From contig NZ_JARACP010000015.1 of NCBI RefSeq assembly GCF_028765545.1, forward strand, positions 1-64,000: DNA of 64,000 bases, given 5' to 3'. The notes beneath the pieces were generated by a model. The model was not told the DNA's origin. It was given only the letters and a program-made list of their open reading frames with translations, and made no database searches. Positions 46,492 through 57,002 of the stretch are shown in pieces. Both the position numbers and the translations under genes were made by a program. Each line of letters starts with the position of its first letter. Position 1 is the stretch's first letter. The DNA comes from Aliivibrio sp. S4MY1. GTDB lineage: Bacteria; Pseudomonadota; Gammaproteobacteria; Enterobacterales; Vibrionaceae.

Positions 46492-47367
46492 TTAATGAAC
46501 GGTGTCATTACCTTTTGTTGCTTCTTCAAAAAGATTTGCAACATCAATACTGTCAAAATCGTAACTTGTTCCACAGTAATCACAATGAAGAGAGATTTTC
46601 CCTTCAGTTTTGATGATGTCATCAACTTCTGCTTTTTCAATTGTAATGATTGCACCGCCACTGCGTTCACGCGAACAGCCACAGAAAAATTCAACGTGTT
46701 GAGGTTCAAACAGTTGTACTTTATCTTGGTTGTATAAACGATACAGAACGTCTTCACCTTCTAAGCCAAACAGCTCTTCATTTTTAATGGTGTCAGTTAA
46801 TTGCTCTAGGTGCTCGAAGTCATCAGCAGAGCCAGTACCATCAGGCATTACTTGTAGAAGCATACCCGCAGCATGAGGTTTACCTTCAAACTCACCAAGG
46901 CGAAGCCATAAACGTGTTTTTAGTTGCTCTGAACGCTCAAAGTAGCCTTCAAAACACTGTGCTAAGTTTTCACCTTCTAGTGCAACAACGCCTTGGTAAC
47001 GCTCGCCATCTTTTGGCGTGATAGTGATAACTAGGTAACCTTTACCCATTAGTTGATGCAAGGTTGCGTCTTCTGCAATATCACCATCAAAACGAGCTAC
47101 ACCACGTACTTTCTGGTTGTTATCGCCATTGATAACCGCTAGAGATACTGGGCCATTACCTTGTAATTGAAGGGTAATTGAACCTTCAAATTTTAGTGTT
47201 GCAGTTAATAGAGTCGTTGCAACCAATAGCTCACCCAATAAGTTTTGAACTGGCTTTGGGTATTCCTTGCTAGAAATGATTTGTTGGTAAGCATCATCTA
47301 GTTGAACTAATTCACCACGAACAGATAAATCTTCAAATAGGTAACGATACAGTGTGTTATTTGCCAT
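46492..47367 (-). CDS. hslO: Redox-regulated chaperone Hsp33
   Basis: A 291-residue chaperone activated by oxidative unfolding. The C-terminal zinc switch is intact: FCGCSRER and CDYCG supply the four Cys. The N-terminal domain carries the [16 protein letters not shown] segment typical of Hsp33. The start at 47367 has GGAG 6 nt upstream. It follows hslR after about 50 bp on the same strand, as in E. coli, so they share the upstream heat-shock-type promoter. Confidence 0.96.
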   Translation of the reverse strand: MANNTLYRYLFEDLSVRGELVQLDDAYQQIISSKEYPKPVQNLLGELLVATTLLTATLKFEGSITLQLQGNGPVSLAVINGDNNQKVRGVARFDGDIAEDATLHQLMGKGYLVITITPKDGERYQGVVALEGENLAQCFEGYFERSEQLKTRLWLRLGEFEGKPHAAGMLLQVMPDGTGSADDFEHLEQLTDTIKNEELFGLEGEDVLYRLYNQDKVQLFEPQHVEFFCGCSRERSGGAIITIEKAEVDDIIKTEGKISLHCDYCGTSYDFDSIDVANLFEEATKGNDTVH

Positions 47368-47418
47368 GAAATACTCCAGCAATTGTATTAAGGGTTGTCA
47401 TTACGCACAGTATAGCGG

Positions 47419-47820
47419 TTATTGTTGCTTGAATCTCATGATATCACGTCGTTGTTTTTTATCTGGACGCTTATCAGGATGTGGGCTACCAAGTGAATTA
47501 AGTTTGCGTAGCTTTGCATTCTCTTCACGATGCTTGATGCTGATTGGGGTTTCTTTGTAAAGTGTTTGCGCAATAGGTGCGCCACGACGTTGATCGGATA
47601 CGATCTCGATGATCACGATGATTTCTTCGTTGTTGCCTTGGCGAAGTTTTATTTCAGCGCCCACTTCAACCAGTTTACTTGGCTTTGAGCGTTGACCGTT
47701 ATATTGAACTTTTCCGCCATCAACCATGTTGCGAGCAATGGAACGGGTTTTATAAAAACGAGCTGCCCAGAGCCACTTATCGAGTCTGATGCCATCGCTA
47801 GTATTGGATTTGGAACTCAT
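47419..47820 (-). CDS. hslR: Ribosome-associated heat shock protein Hsp15
   Basis: A 133-residue protein with an S4 RNA-binding domain (IRLDKWLWAARFYKTRSIARN and VDGGKVQYNG) and a basic C-terminal tail (KRPDKKQRRDIMRFKQQ). Hsp15 binds 50S subunits carrying a stuck peptidyl-tRNA and helps recycle them. First gene of hslR-hslO; a candidate sigma-32 promoter ends about 35 bp upstream. Confidence 0.95.
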   Translation of the reverse strand: MSSKSNTSDGIRLDKWLWAARFYKTRSIARNMVDGGKVQYNGQRSKPSKLVEVGAEIKLRQGNNEEIIVIIEIVSDQRRGAPIAQTLYKETPISIKHREENAKLRKLNSLGSPHPDKRPDKKQRRDIMRFKQQ

Positions 47821-47854
47821 TATGTATACCTAATGTCTTACTTATCTGCTTATT

Positions 47855-47881
47855 TAATGGTGTCTGGAATCTTTTTTTCAA
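47855..47881 (-). promoter_or_regulatory. Candidate sigma-32 promoter of hslR-hslO
   Basis: Minus strand: TTGAAA (47881-47876), 13-nt spacer, CACCATTA (47862-47855), close to the heat-shock pattern CTTGAAA-N13-CCCCATNT. The CACCAT core equals that upstream of prlC. Spacing to the start codon and the gene's role support it. Confidence 0.55.
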
Positions 47882-48000
47882 TCTTTTGAGGAGAATTAAT
47901 CAAAATTCATTACCAACTAGAGTCATTAATGAGGAATAATGCTCTAATATGAGTTCTTTTCTCTGAATTACGTGATATGCCTGCGAGTAATGCAAGAAAA

Positions 48001-48040
48001 CGGCATTATTTACAGCAATAATGCCGTGTTAATTTATAAT
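48001..48040 (+). promoter_or_regulatory. Dyad and -10 box upstream of gspC
   Basis: A perfect inverted repeat CGGCATTATT-N6-AATAATGCCG (48001-48026), with a perfect TATAAT at 48035-48040. The dyad covers where the -35 box would lie, and no consensus -35 is present at 16-18 nt spacing. It could be an operator for an activator or repressor of the gsp operon, or a terminator-like hairpin. Confidence 0.45.
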
Positions 48041-48096
48041 TTTTAAAGACTTCAAACAGTTAATAGCCCTTAAAGTAAAAGGAAGATCTGGCCCTA

Positions 48097-49005
48097 ATGA
48101 TAGCTAATATGAAAATCGAAAAAATTTCTCAATATTGGTCAATATATCAATCTGCGATTTCAAAAGGGGTAACGGTTGTTTTAGTTGCGTGTTTTGCGTG
48201 GATTTGTGGCTCTCTTTTTTGGGCGATGCTCGTACCGCAAACGTCGGTTCCTCAATGGCAACCAAAAGCGATAGCCATCATTAATAAACAAAAAAACAAT
48301 GAAGGTGATTCGTTATCTGATTTATTAAATAGCCAAGTGTTTGGCCACTTTAATACCGAGAAAAAAGTAGAGCAACCAAAGATCGTAGAAGTAAAAGATG
48401 CACCAAAAACACGATTGAATTTAACTTTATCGGGTATTGTTGCTAGCTCTAATCCATCACTGAGTCTTGCTGTTGTCGCTAACCGAGGCAAACAGAATAC
48501 TTATGGTATCGATGAGACCATTGATGGAACGCGAGCAACCGTAAAAGCGATTAGTGTGGATCGCATTATTATTTCCAATAATGGTCGTGATGAAACATTA
48601 ATGTTGGAAGGGGTTAAATACACCAAGATATCAGCAGAAAGAAATGCGACTGGTAGTTCTGGTACGGTGTTAGGAAATAATCGCCAAAATTCAAATCAAG
48701 ACGAACTGGATAAGATCCGTCAAGAGATGGCTAAAAATCCACAATCAGTATTGAAATATATTCGCCTTTCTCAAGTGTCTAATGATGGGAAAATTACGGG
48801 TTATCGAGTGAATCCGGGTAAAGATCGTCAATTATTTGATTCTGTTGGCTTAAAGCCAGGAGATATTGCCACTAGTTTAAATGGGATTGATTTAACCGAT
48901 CCTGCTGCAATGAGTGCATTGTGGAAGAATATGTCAGAAATGACAGAGCTTAATTTAACCGTTCAACGTGACGGACAACTACATGACATCTTTATCGGTT
49001 TATAA
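48097..49005 (+). CDS. gspC: Type II secretion inner-membrane protein GspC
   Basis: A 302-residue bitopic protein (EpsC in vibrios): one transmembrane segment (about 25-47, VTVVLVACFAWICGSLFW), a linker, the HR domain (about 105-165, LNLTLSGIVASSNPSLSLAV) that contacts the secretin N0 domain, and a C-terminal PDZ domain (about 215-302). It links the inner-membrane platform to the GspD channel. The start is uncertain: AAGGAAG is 11-13 nt before this ATG, and a second in-frame ATG lies at 48109. First gene of the operon gspC to gspN. Confidence 0.93.
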   Translation: MIANMKIEKISQYWSIYQSAISKGVTVVLVACFAWICGSLFWAMLVPQTSVPQWQPKAIAIINKQKNNEGDSLSDLLNSQVFGHFNTEKKVEQPKIVEVKDAPKTRLNLTLSGIVASSNPSLSLAVVANRGKQNTYGIDETIDGTRATVKAISVDRIIISNNGRDETLMLEGVKYTKISAERNATGSSGTVLGNNRQNSNQDELDKIRQEMAKNPQSVLKYIRLSQVSNDGKITGYRVNPGKDRQLFDSVGLKPGDIATSLNGIDLTDPAAMSALWKNMSEMTELNLTVQRDGQLHDIFIGL

Positions 49006-49037
49006 CGGGTATATGAGAACATGAATAAGGGTATATT

Positions 49038-51071
49038 GTGAAAAAGTGGACAGGCAAAGGAGCCTTATTGCTTGCGGGTAGCATGATGTGGACATCAGCA
49101 CTGGCAAATGACTTTAGCGCGAGCTTTAAAGGTACGGACATTCAAGAGTTCATCAATATTGTCGGTCGAAACTTAGAAAAGACGATTATTGTTGACCCAT
49201 CTGTTCGTGGCAAAGTGGATGTGCGTAGTTATGATTTATTAAATGAAGAGCAATATTATCAGTTCTTTTTAAGTGTACTTGAAGTTTATGGATATGCGGT
49301 TGTTGAAATGGACAACGGTATTTTAAAAGTCATCAAAGATAAAGATGCAAAAACTTCAGCCGTTCCGGTATTGGGAGCAAAAGATAACATCACTGGCGAT
49401 GCGGTAATTACTCGAGTTATTGCGGTTCGTAATGTATCGGTACGTGAATTATCTCCTCTACTACGTCAACTTAATGATAATGCTGGCGCGGGTAACGTTG
49501 TCCACTATGACCCTGCAAATATAATTATGATCACCGGTCGTGCTGCGGTGGTAAATCGTTTAGCTGAAATCATCGAGCGTGTTGATCAGGCAGGTGATAA
49601 AGAAGTTGAAGTGGTTGATTTAAAAAATGCTTCGGCAGCAGAAATGGTACGAATTGTTGATGCGTTAAATAAAACCACCGACGCCAAAAACACCCCTGCT
49701 TTTTTACAGCCTAAATTGGTTGCAGACGAACGCACCAACTCAATTTTAATCTCGGGTGATCCTAAAGTACGTCAACGCCTTAAAAAGCTGATTAAACAGC
49801 TTGATGTTGAAATGGCAACCAAAGGTAATAACCAAGTTGTTTACTTACGTTATGCCAAAGCAGAAGACCTGGTCGATGTACTTAAAGGGGTATCGGATAA
49901 CTTAACGGCTGGCAAGAGCTCAAGTTCAAAAGGAAGCTCTTCTAATAACCGTAGTGATGTGATGATTTCTGCACATGCAGATACCAATGCTTTAGTCATT
50001 ACTGCACCGCCTGACGTGATGCGAGCGATGCAAGATGTGATTGCTCAGTTGGATATTCGTCGTGCACAAGTATTGATTGAAGCCTTAATTGTTGAATTAG
50101 CTGAAGGCGATGGCGTTAACTTAGGTGTGCAATGGGGTAACCTAGAAACTGGTGCGATGATCCAATACAGCAACACAGGCGCCTCAATCGGCGCCACTAT
50201 GGTTGGTTTGGAAGAAGCGAAAGGATCTACAACGACTGAAAAAATTTATGATTCAGCAGGTAACCAGACAGGCTATAAAGATATTACAGAAGAAGGTGAT
50301 TATACCGCGTTAGCTTCGGCGCTTGGTGGCGTTCAAGGTGCGGCGGTTAGTATCATGATGGGAGATTGGGCTGCATTGGTAACGGCAGTATCGACCGATT
50401 CCAACTCAAACATTCTTTCCTCTCCAAGCATTACGGTTATGGATAATGGTGAAGCGTCATTTATTGTTGGTGAAGAAGTTCCGGTATTAACGGGTTCAAC
50501 ATCAGGCTCAAATAATGACAATCCATTCCAAACTGTTGATCGTAAAGAAGTCGGTATCAAGCTTAAAGTTGTGCCTCAAATAAACGAAGGTAACTCAGTT
50601 CGTTTAGATATCGAGCAAGAAGTGTCTAACGTATTGGGTGCTAATGGTGCGGTTGATGTGCGTTTTGCTAAACGTCAGCTAAATACATCAGTGATGGTTG
50701 AAGATGGCAAGATGCTTGTTCTTGGTGGTTTGATAGATGAGCGAGCACTAGAGAGTGAATCAAAAGTTCCGTTTTTAGGGGATATCCCTATTTTAGGCTA
50801 CTTATTCAAATCAACCAGTACACAAGTTGAGAAGAAAAACCTAATGGTGTTCATCAAACCAACCATTATTCGTGATGGCATGACAGCAGATGGAATTACT
50901 CAGCGTAAATACAATTACATTCGAGCAGAGCAACTGTATAACGCTGAGAAAGGCTTGAAGTTGATGGATGATGCCAACATCCCGGTGTTGCCTAAATTTG
51001 GTAAAGATATTAATCACCCAGCAGAGATCCAAGCGTTCTACGAACAGTTTAGTGAAAATAAGGAAAAATAA
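49038..51071 (+). CDS. gspD: Type II secretion secretin GspD
   Basis: A 677-residue outer-membrane channel subunit. Signal peptide 1-23 (ending TSALA), N0 domain (about 25-100, [21 protein letters not shown]), N1 to N3 repeats (about 120-345), with a Gly/Ser-rich loop in N3 ([12 protein letters not shown]), and the secretin C-domain (about 410-600) with VPVLTGS and [13 protein letters not shown] multimer of about fifteen subunits forms the exit pore. Its last base is shared with the next start codon. Confidence 0.96.
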   Translation: MKKWTGKGALLLAGSMMWTSALANDFSASFKGTDIQEFINIVGRNLEKTIIVDPSVRGKVDVRSYDLLNEEQYYQFFLSVLEVYGYAVVEMDNGILKVIKDKDAKTSAVPVLGAKDNITGDAVITRVIAVRNVSVRELSPLLRQLNDNAGAGNVVHYDPANIIMITGRAAVVNRLAEIIERVDQAGDKEVEVVDLKNASAAEMVRIVDALNKTTDAKNTPAFLQPKLVADERTNSILISGDPKVRQRLKKLIKQLDVEMATKGNNQVVYLRYAKAEDLVDVLKGVSDNLTAGKSSSSKGSSSNNRSDVMISAHADTNALVITAPPDVMRAMQDVIAQLDIRRAQVLIEALIVELAEGDGVNLGVQWGNLETGAMIQYSNTGASIGATMVGLEEAKGSTTTEKIYDSAGNQTGYKDITEEGDYTALASALGGVQGAAVSIMMGDWAALVTAVSTDSNSNILSSPSITVMDNGEASFIVGEEVPVLTGSTSGSNNDNPFQTVDRKEVGIKLKVVPQINEGNSVRLDIEQEVSNVLGANGAVDVRFAKRQLNTSVMVEDGKMLVLGGLIDERALESESKVPFLGDIPILGYLFKSTSTQVEKKNLMVFIKPTIIRDGMTADGITQRKYNYIRAEQLYNAEKGLKLMDDANIPVLPKFGKDINHPAEIQAFYEQFSENKEK

Positions 51072-52570
51072 TGGCGGATACCTTATTTCCTGATTATCCT
51101 GCAATACTGCGTTTGCCTTTTTCTTTTGCAAAAAGGCATTCGATTGTTATAGAAGCAAGTTCTGAGGGCTGGGTGTTGTATTATGCAGTTATCCCTTCGC
51201 CAATGGTACTGTGTGAAATTCGTCGAGTATGCAAATCAGGCTTTTCGTTAATTCAGTTAACCAAAGAAGAATTTGATACCAAGGTAACTCAAGTGTACCA
51301 ACGTAATTCATCAGAAGCGCAACAACTGATGGAAGATATTGGTGCCGATAACGACGACTTTTTCTCATTGGCTGAAGAGCTGCCCGATAATGATGATTTA
51401 TTAGAATCAGAAGACGATGCCCCCATCATTAAATTGATCAACGCCATGCTAGGCGAGGCAATCAAAGAGGGTGCATCTGATATTCATATTGAGACTTTTG
51501 AAAAAGTGCTGTCGATCCGTTTTCGTGTCGATGGCGTTTTGCGTGATGTATTGAGTCCAAGTCGTAAATTGGCACCACTGTTAGTTTCGCGTGTAAAAGT
51601 AATGTCGAAGCTTGATATTGCGGAGAAGCGTGTTCCGCAAGATGGTCGTATTTCACTACGTATTGGTGGCCGAGCAGTTGATGTTCGTGTCTCTACTATG
51701 CCGTCTTCCCATGGTGAGCGTGTGGTAATGCGTTTATTAGATAAAAACGCGACTCGTTTGGACTTAAACAGCTTAGGCATGTCGGCTGAAAACCATAAAA
51801 ACTTTCAACATATCATCAAGCGCCCTCATGGCATTATCTTGGTTACTGGCCCTACGGGTTCAGGTAAATCAACCACGTTGTATGCCGGCTTAGGTGAATT
51901 AGACAGTTCTCAATCGAATATTTTAACCGTAGAAGATCCAATCGAGTTTGATATCGATGGCATTGGTCAAACTCAAGTAAACCCTAAAGTCGACATGACG
52001 TTTGCGCGTGGGTTACGTGCCATTTTACGTCAAGATCCCGATGTGGTGATGATAGGTGAGATCCGTGATTTAGAAACCGCAGAAATTGCCGTTCAAGCGT
52101 CACTTACCGGCCACTTAGTAATGTCGACGCTTCACACCAATACGGCTGTGGGGGCGATAACGCGTTTACGTGATATGGGAATTGAACCTTTCTTAATTTC
52201 CTCCTCTCTACTTGGTGTACTGGCTCAACGTTTGGTTCGTACTTTATGTAAGGAATGTAAAACACCATATCAAGCCGATGACGAGCAGAAAAAATGCTTT
52301 AATTTATCCGCTTCGGATAGCTTAGTCCTTTATAAACCAAATGGTTGTGAGCACTGTAATGGTAAAGGGTACCGTGGCCGAACAGGTATTCATGAATTAC
52401 TGGTAGTGAGTGAAAAAGTTCAAGAGTTGATCCACAAAGAAGCAGGCGAACAAGAAATTGAAAAAGAAGTTCGCAAGAGCACTCGTGGAATTCAGCAAGA
52501 CGGTTTATTAAAAGTACAGCAAGGGATCACAACACTGGAAGAGGTGATGCGAGTCACTCGGGAAGGGTAA
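51071..52570 (+). CDS. gspE: Type II secretion ATPase GspE
   Basis: A 499-residue hexameric secretion ATPase. N-terminal domain that binds GspL (1 to about 95), then the core with Walker A GPTGSGKS at 260-267, Asp box [15 protein letters not shown], His box LHTNTA, and a zinc-binding tetracysteine (CKECKTP and CEHCNGKG). All catalytic elements are intact. It powers pseudopilus assembly. The start overlaps the gspD stop by one base. Confidence 0.97.
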   Translation: MADTLFPDYPAILRLPFSFAKRHSIVIEASSEGWVLYYAVIPSPMVLCEIRRVCKSGFSLIQLTKEEFDTKVTQVYQRNSSEAQQLMEDIGADNDDFFSLAEELPDNDDLLESEDDAPIIKLINAMLGEAIKEGASDIHIETFEKVLSIRFRVDGVLRDVLSPSRKLAPLLVSRVKVMSKLDIAEKRVPQDGRISLRIGGRAVDVRVSTMPSSHGERVVMRLLDKNATRLDLNSLGMSAENHKNFQHIIKRPHGIILVTGPTGSGKSTTLYAGLGELDSSQSNILTVEDPIEFDIDGIGQTQVNPKVDMTFARGLRAILRQDPDVVMIGEIRDLETAEIAVQASLTGHLVMSTLHTNTAVGAITRLRDMGIEPFLISSSLLGVLAQRLVRTLCKECKTPYQADDEQKKCFNLSASDSLVLYKPNGCEHCNGKGYRGRTGIHELLVVSEKVQELIHKEAGEQEIEKEVRKSTRGIQQDGLLKVQQGITTLEEVMRVTREG

Positions 52571-53788
52571 ATGGCAGCCTTTGAATACAAAGCATTAGAA
52601 AAAACAGGCAAGCAGAAAAAAGGCGTTATGGAAGGCGATAATGGTCGCCAAGTTCGTCAGCGTCTAAAAGAACAAGGTCTTATTCCGGTTGAAGTGATTG
52701 AAACCAAATCAAAACAACAGAAAAGTGCCTCTCAAGGGTTAAGCTTTAAGCGCGGAATTAGTGTTAATGATTTATCGTTAATTACTCGTCAATTAGCTAC
52801 TTTAGTTCAAGCAGGTATGCCTTTAGAAGAGTGTTTAAAAGCGGTCGCAGAACAAGGTGAGAAAGCACACATTCGAAGCATGATGATGGGGGTTCGCTCT
52901 AGAGTGATAGAAGGATATCCATTAGCAGAAAGCTTTGCTGATTATCCTCATGTTTTTGATGAATTGTTTTGTTCAATGGTTGCTGCGGGTGAAAAATCTG
53001 GTCATTTGGATACGGTGTTAAACCGCTTGGCTGATTACGCTGAAAATCGTCAAAAGATGCGCAGTAAATTACAACAAGCGATGATTTATCCTATCATGCT
53101 GACGTTAATTGCTATTGCGGTGATTGCTTTTTTACTTGCGACGGTTGTACCTAAAATTGTCGATCAGTTTGTGCAAATGGGACAAGGCTTACCGACTGTC
53201 ACCGAGGTATTATTAGCGGCCAGTAATTTTGTGGTGAACTGGGGCCTTGTTGTTGTAATTGTCGTTGTTTCATTGATTGTTGGTGTGAAGTGGTTACTTA
53301 CTAAGCCGCATTTACGCTTAGCGTGGGATAAAAAAATCTTACGCTTACCTGTTGTTGGTAAGGTGGTTCGTGGGTTAAATACGTCGCGTTTTGCACGTAC
53401 GTTATCGATCTGTACATCAAGTGCGATTCCATTATTGGATGGGATGAAAGTTGCAGCGGATGTAATGAGCAATCAATACTTTAAACAGCAGGTGTTAGAA
53501 GCGGCAGATAATGTGCGTGAAGGGGCGAGCTTACGTATCTCGTTAGAACAAACAAAGTTATTTCCGCCAATGATGCTTCATATGATCGCCAGTGGTGAAC
53601 AAAGTGGTGAATTAGAACAAATGCTAACGCGTTCGGCTGATAATCAAGACCGAGATTTTGAATCTTTGGTTAATATGGCTTTGGGCATTTTTGAGCCTTT
53701 ATTGATTGTTTTTATGGCCGGCATCGTACTTTTCATTGTTGTTGCGACCTTAATGCCAATCATTGAATTAAATAATTTAGTCGGGTAG
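52571..53788 (+). CDS. gspF: Type II secretion platform protein GspF
   Basis: A 405-residue polytopic inner-membrane protein with two repeated cytoplasmic helical domains (LITRQLATLVQAGMPLEECL and FARTLSICTSSAIPLLDGMK) and three membrane segments (about 170-195, 220-245 and the C-terminal LLIVFMAGIVLFIVVATLMP). It couples GspE to pseudopilin assembly. It starts directly after the gspE stop. Confidence 0.96.
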   Translation: MAAFEYKALEKTGKQKKGVMEGDNGRQVRQRLKEQGLIPVEVIETKSKQQKSASQGLSFKRGISVNDLSLITRQLATLVQAGMPLEECLKAVAEQGEKAHIRSMMMGVRSRVIEGYPLAESFADYPHVFDELFCSMVAAGEKSGHLDTVLNRLADYAENRQKMRSKLQQAMIYPIMLTLIAIAVIAFLLATVVPKIVDQFVQMGQGLPTVTEVLLAASNFVVNWGLVVVIVVVSLIVGVKWLLTKPHLRLAWDKKILRLPVVGKVVRGLNTSRFARTLSICTSSAIPLLDGMKVAADVMSNQYFKQQVLEAADNVREGASLRISLEQTKLFPPMMLHMIASGEQSGELEQMLTRSADNQDRDFESLVNMALGIFEPLLIVFMAGIVLFIVVATLMPIIELNNLVG

Positions 53789-53852
53789 TGAGTAGTTACT
53801 GTCCTTTTTTCTTCTTATTAATATATTGATTTTTAATCTCAGGAGTCATTCC

Positions 53853-54305
53853 ATGCAAGTCAATTCAGCTCAACATAAACAAGGTGGCTTCACCCTATTA
53901 GAAGTGATGGTTGTTATCGTTATTCTTGGTGTTTTAGCCAGTTTAGTCGTACCAAATTTACTTGGTAACAAAGAGAAGGCCGATCAACAAAAAGCGATCA
54001 CTGATATCGTGGCATTAGAAAATTCATTAGATATGTACAAGCTAGATAGTAGTGTTTATCCAACCACAGACCAAGGGTTAGAAGCATTAGTTACTAAGCC
54101 TACATCAAGCCCTGAGCCTCGTAATTACCGCGCTGATGGTTATATTCGTCGTTTACCAAATGACCCATGGGGTAATGAGTACCAATACCTAAGCCCTGGT
54201 GATAACGGCACAATTGATATCTTCTCATTAGGTGCAGATGGTCAAGAAGGCGGTGAAGGTGCCAATGCTGATATTGGTAACTGGAACATGCAAGACTTTC
54301 AATAA
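53853..54305 (+). CDS. gspG: Major pseudopilin GspG
   Basis: A 150-residue prepilin with a short basic leader cleaved at GG before FTLLEVMVV (Glu5 present), an N-terminal hydrophobic helix, and the calcium-binding C-terminal loop region (DPWGNEYQYLSPG, SLGADGQEGGEG) of GspG. Main subunit of the pseudopilus. The ATG at 53853 has AGGAG 7 nt upstream and gives the normal length. The prepilin peptidase needed is not in this window. Confidence 0.96.
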   Translation: MQVNSAQHKQGGFTLLEVMVVIVILGVLASLVVPNLLGNKEKADQQKAITDIVALENSLDMYKLDSSVYPTTDQGLEALVTKPTSSPEPRNYRADGYIRRLPNDPWGNEYQYLSPGDNGTIDIFSLGADGQEGGEGANADIGNWNMQDFQ

Positions 54306-54328
54306 GTCATAAGCGCTAGATAAGAATA

Positions 54329-54931
54329 ATGATGAAGATAAAACGTGAGGTTGGGTTTACCCTAATCGAAATTATGTTGGTATTGGTATTGCTATCGGTC
54401 AGTTCGATGGCAGTCATCATGAGCCTTCCTGATAGTCAAGATGACCAAATGGAAGAGCAAGCCTCACGTTTTTATCAGTTAGTTCAGCTTCTTAATGAAG
54501 ATGCTTTGCTCAATGGGATGGATTACGGTATTTACTTTAACCAAGAGCGACAAGAATATCGCTTTATGACGTTAACGGTAGATGGCTGGCAGCCTCTTGA
54601 GAAAAACCGCTTTTTTACCGAAGTGAAAATGGAAGATAGCTCCGTTGAATTTGAGATGGAGCTAGGTGGTTCAGCATGGGCTGATGATGATCGCTTATTT
54701 GAGCCGGGATCCTTGTTTGATGAAGAGATGTTTGCTGATCTTGAAGAAGATAAAAAGCCAATACCACCGCAAGTGATGGTGTTATCGAGCGGAGAAGTGA
54801 CGCCTTTTGTCGTGACTTTTTTTCCTGGAAATGAACGCGGTAATCTTGATGATAAAACATGGGAAGTAAAAGTTAATGAATCTGGTGTGATCCATTTGTT
54901 TGCACCGGGAGATGAGCGAGATGAAGAGTAA
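54329..54931 (+). CDS. gspH: Minor pseudopilin GspH
   Basis: A 200-residue prepilin-like protein: leader ending VG before FTLIEIMLV, then a variable C-terminal domain typical of GspH (YQLVQLLNEDALLNGMDYGI). It belongs to the pseudopilus, next to the tip complex. Two adjacent ATG codons could start it. It overlaps gspI by 11 bp. Confidence 0.93.
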   Translation: MMKIKREVGFTLIEIMLVLVLLSVSSMAVIMSLPDSQDDQMEEQASRFYQLVQLLNEDALLNGMDYGIYFNQERQEYRFMTLTVDGWQPLEKNRFFTEVKMEDSSVEFEMELGGSAWADDDRLFEPGSLFDEEMFADLEEDKKPIPPQVMVLSSGEVTPFVVTFFPGNERGNLDDKTWEVKVNESGVIHLFAPGDERDEE

Positions 54932-55298
54932 CTTTTCTTTACGAAAAACCAAGCAAGGTATGACTCTATTGGAAGTACTCGTGGCTCTTGCTATTTTTGC
55001 GACCGCTGCTTTGAGTGTTTTACGATCTGTGACTCAGCATATTAATACCTTAGGCTACTTAGAAGAAAAAACATTCGCGGGAATGGTAGTAGATAATCAA
55101 ATGGCGCTGATGATGTTAGATAAACCACCGACAGTGACCAAAAAAGGGGAAACAGAATTAGCTGGACGAACGTGGTATTGGGCGGTATCTCCGGTAAAAA
55201 CAACCTCTGATATTTTAAAGTCTGTGGATGTATCTGTATCGACCAGCAAAGATCAACAATCCCCATTAATCACGGTACGAACGTATGTTGCGCCATAA
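54921..55298 (+). CDS. gspI: Minor pseudopilin GspI
   Basis: A 125-residue prepilin-like protein with leader ending QG before MTLLEVLVALAIF, then the small GspI domain with DNQMALMML. It forms the pseudopilus tip with GspJ and GspK. I chose the ATG at 54921 (GGGAG 9 nt upstream, inside gspH) over earlier in-frame codons. Overlaps gspJ by 14 bp. Confidence 0.92.
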   Translation: MKSNFSLRKTKQGMTLLEVLVALAIFATAALSVLRSVTQHINTLGYLEEKTFAGMVVDNQMALMMLDKPPTVTKKGETELAGRTWYWAVSPVKTTSDILKSVDVSVSTSKDQQSPLITVRTYVAP

Positions 55299-55962
55299 TG
55301 CCTCCCACTCTTTAACTAAAGGCTTTACGTTGATTGAAGTAATGGTCGCCATTGCGGTCTTTGCAACCTTGAGCTTTTCAGCGTATCAAGTCGTAAATCA
55401 AGTTCAGCGTAGTAATGAATTATCTTTAGATAAAAGCGATCGCATTAAACAACTTCAACGCAGTTTGGTTTTTTTAGATAACGATTTTCGTCAAATTGTA
55501 GCTCGTCCATTTAGAACCAATGGTGAAAAAGCGTCAGATAAATTATTGTCGGCGGGTGAATATCTATTGGATTCTGAATCTCAAGGTATTTTATTCGTTC
55601 GTTTAGGGTGGAAGAACCCACAACAGGCTTTTCCTCGTGGTGAAATCACCAAGGTCGGCTATCGCTTAGTTGAAAATACCATTGAGCGTTTGTGGTGGCG
55701 TTATCCTGATACGCCAGTAGGACAAGAGCCGGTGGTTACGCCATTAATTGATGGGGTCGAAGCGCTTAAATTTGAATTTTATGATGGTAATAAATGGCTA
55801 AAAATATGGGACGTTAAGAAGCAATTACCTAAAGCAACGAAGGTTATTATGACCTTTAAAGATTATGGTGATGTCGAACGAATCTACTTAACCTCAGGAT
55901 TTAAAGTCGAAGAAAACGCAAACCAAAATGACAGTACATCACAAGATCAAGGTGAGTCATGA
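55285..55962 (+). CDS. gspJ: Minor pseudopilin GspJ
   Basis: A 225-residue prepilin-like protein: leader ending KG before FTLIEVMVAIAVF, hydrophobic helix, and a beta-rich tip domain (NDFRQIVARPFRTN, LRFEFYDG-like region). It starts inside gspI and ends overlapping gspK by 4 bp, so it is translated by coupling; its own ribosome binding site is poor. Confidence 0.93.
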   Translation: MLRHNASHSLTKGFTLIEVMVAIAVFATLSFSAYQVVNQVQRSNELSLDKSDRIKQLQRSLVFLDNDFRQIVARPFRTNGEKASDKLLSAGEYLLDSESQGILFVRLGWKNPQQAFPRGEITKVGYRLVENTIERLWWRYPDTPVGQEPVVTPLIDGVEALKFEFYDGNKWLKIWDVKKQLPKATKVIMTFKDYGDVERIYLTSGFKVEENANQNDSTSQDQGES

Positions 55963-57002
55963 TGAGAAATAAAAGAAACTATTTAGCTCATCATTCAAGA
56001 AAACAGCAAGGCGTTGCGTTGATTGTGGTTTTGTTGTTGCTTGCGATTATGGTGAGCATTGCGGCTCAAATGTCAGAACGTTTGTTTATTCAGTTCCATC
56101 GGGCACAAAATCAAGTAAATCATCAACAGGCCTATTGGTATTCTGTTGGGGTTGAAGCATTAGCAAAAGCGGGCATTGAAGAGGCTTATAAAGATGGTGA
56201 TACCATTAATTTAAGCCAAGCGTGGGCAACGGAAGATACGACTTATCCACTTGATTATGGCGAAGCTTTTGGTGGCGTGAAAGATAAGCAAGCCTGTTTC
56301 AACTTGAACGCATTAAGCAGTATAAAACCAGACAGTGACCCCTCTCAGCGTCCCTTCTTGGTTAAAGTGTGGATGAATTTATTAGAGTCGGTTGAGGTTG
56401 AAAATTATCTTGCAGAAGTGATTGCGGATTCTACATGGGAATACATGGATGAGAATGATACGGTACAGTCAATTTCAGGCGTAGAAGACAGTACTTATCA
56501 ATCATTCAAGCCTGCTTATTTAGCTCCAAATGGTTGGATTGGTGATGCCAGTGAGTTGCGAGCTATTAATGGGGTAACCGCTCAAGTCGTTGAGGCCGTT
56601 TTGCCTTTAGTTTGTGCAATACCAAGCAGTAATTTTTATTTGAATGTAAATACCGTGGCTCCTGAACATGCCAATATTTTAGTCGCTCTGTTTTCTCCTG
56701 GATTAAGCGAAGATAACGCTCGGGAAGTATTAGAGAGCAGACCTTTTGATGGTTGGAGTAGTATTGATGATTTTTTAGCTGAAGGGCCAATGAGTCAAGT
56801 AGATGCCAATACTCGTAAACAGGCAAAAGCGTATTTATCGATAGACAGTCAGTTTTTTGAGTTAGATGCTCAAGTATTAGTAGAAGATTCGCGCGTACGT
56901 GTGCGTTCTTTATTGCATAGTAGTGATAAAAAAGTGGTGAACGTTATCCGTCGCCAGTATGGAGGAATGAATGAGCGAACATCTGATAATAAGGCTGAAT
57001 AG
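55959..57002 (+). CDS. gspK: Minor pseudopilin GspK
   Basis: A 347-residue, large pseudopilin that caps the tip. Leader ending QG before VALIVVLLLLAIM; the usual Glu5 is absent, as is normal for GspK. The body contains the DKQACFNLNAL motif and a helical insertion domain (GWIGDASELRAINGVT). Overlaps gspJ by 4 bp and gspL by 32 bp. Confidence 0.93.
   Translation: MMRNKRNYLAHHSRKQQGVALIVVLLLLAIMVSIAAQMSERLFIQFHRAQNQVNHQQAYWYSVGVEALAKAGIEEAYKDGDTINLSQAWATEDTTYPLDYGEAFGGVKDKQACFNLNALSSIKPDSDPSQRPFLVKVWMNLLESVEVENYLAEVIADSTWEYMDENDTVQSISGVEDSTYQSFKPAYLAPNGWIGDASELRAINGVTAQVVEAVLPLVCAIPSSNFYLNVNTVAPEHANILVALFSPGLSEDNAREVLESRPFDGWSSIDDFLAEGPMSQVDANTRKQAKAYLSIDSQFFELDAQVLVEDSRVRVRSLLHSSDKKVVNVIRRQYGGMNERTSDNKAE

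Noticed and set aside
55959-57002. Missing Glu5 in the GspK pseudopilin as a defect
   Set aside because: Absence of Glu5 is a known normal feature of GspK, which caps the pseudopilus tip.
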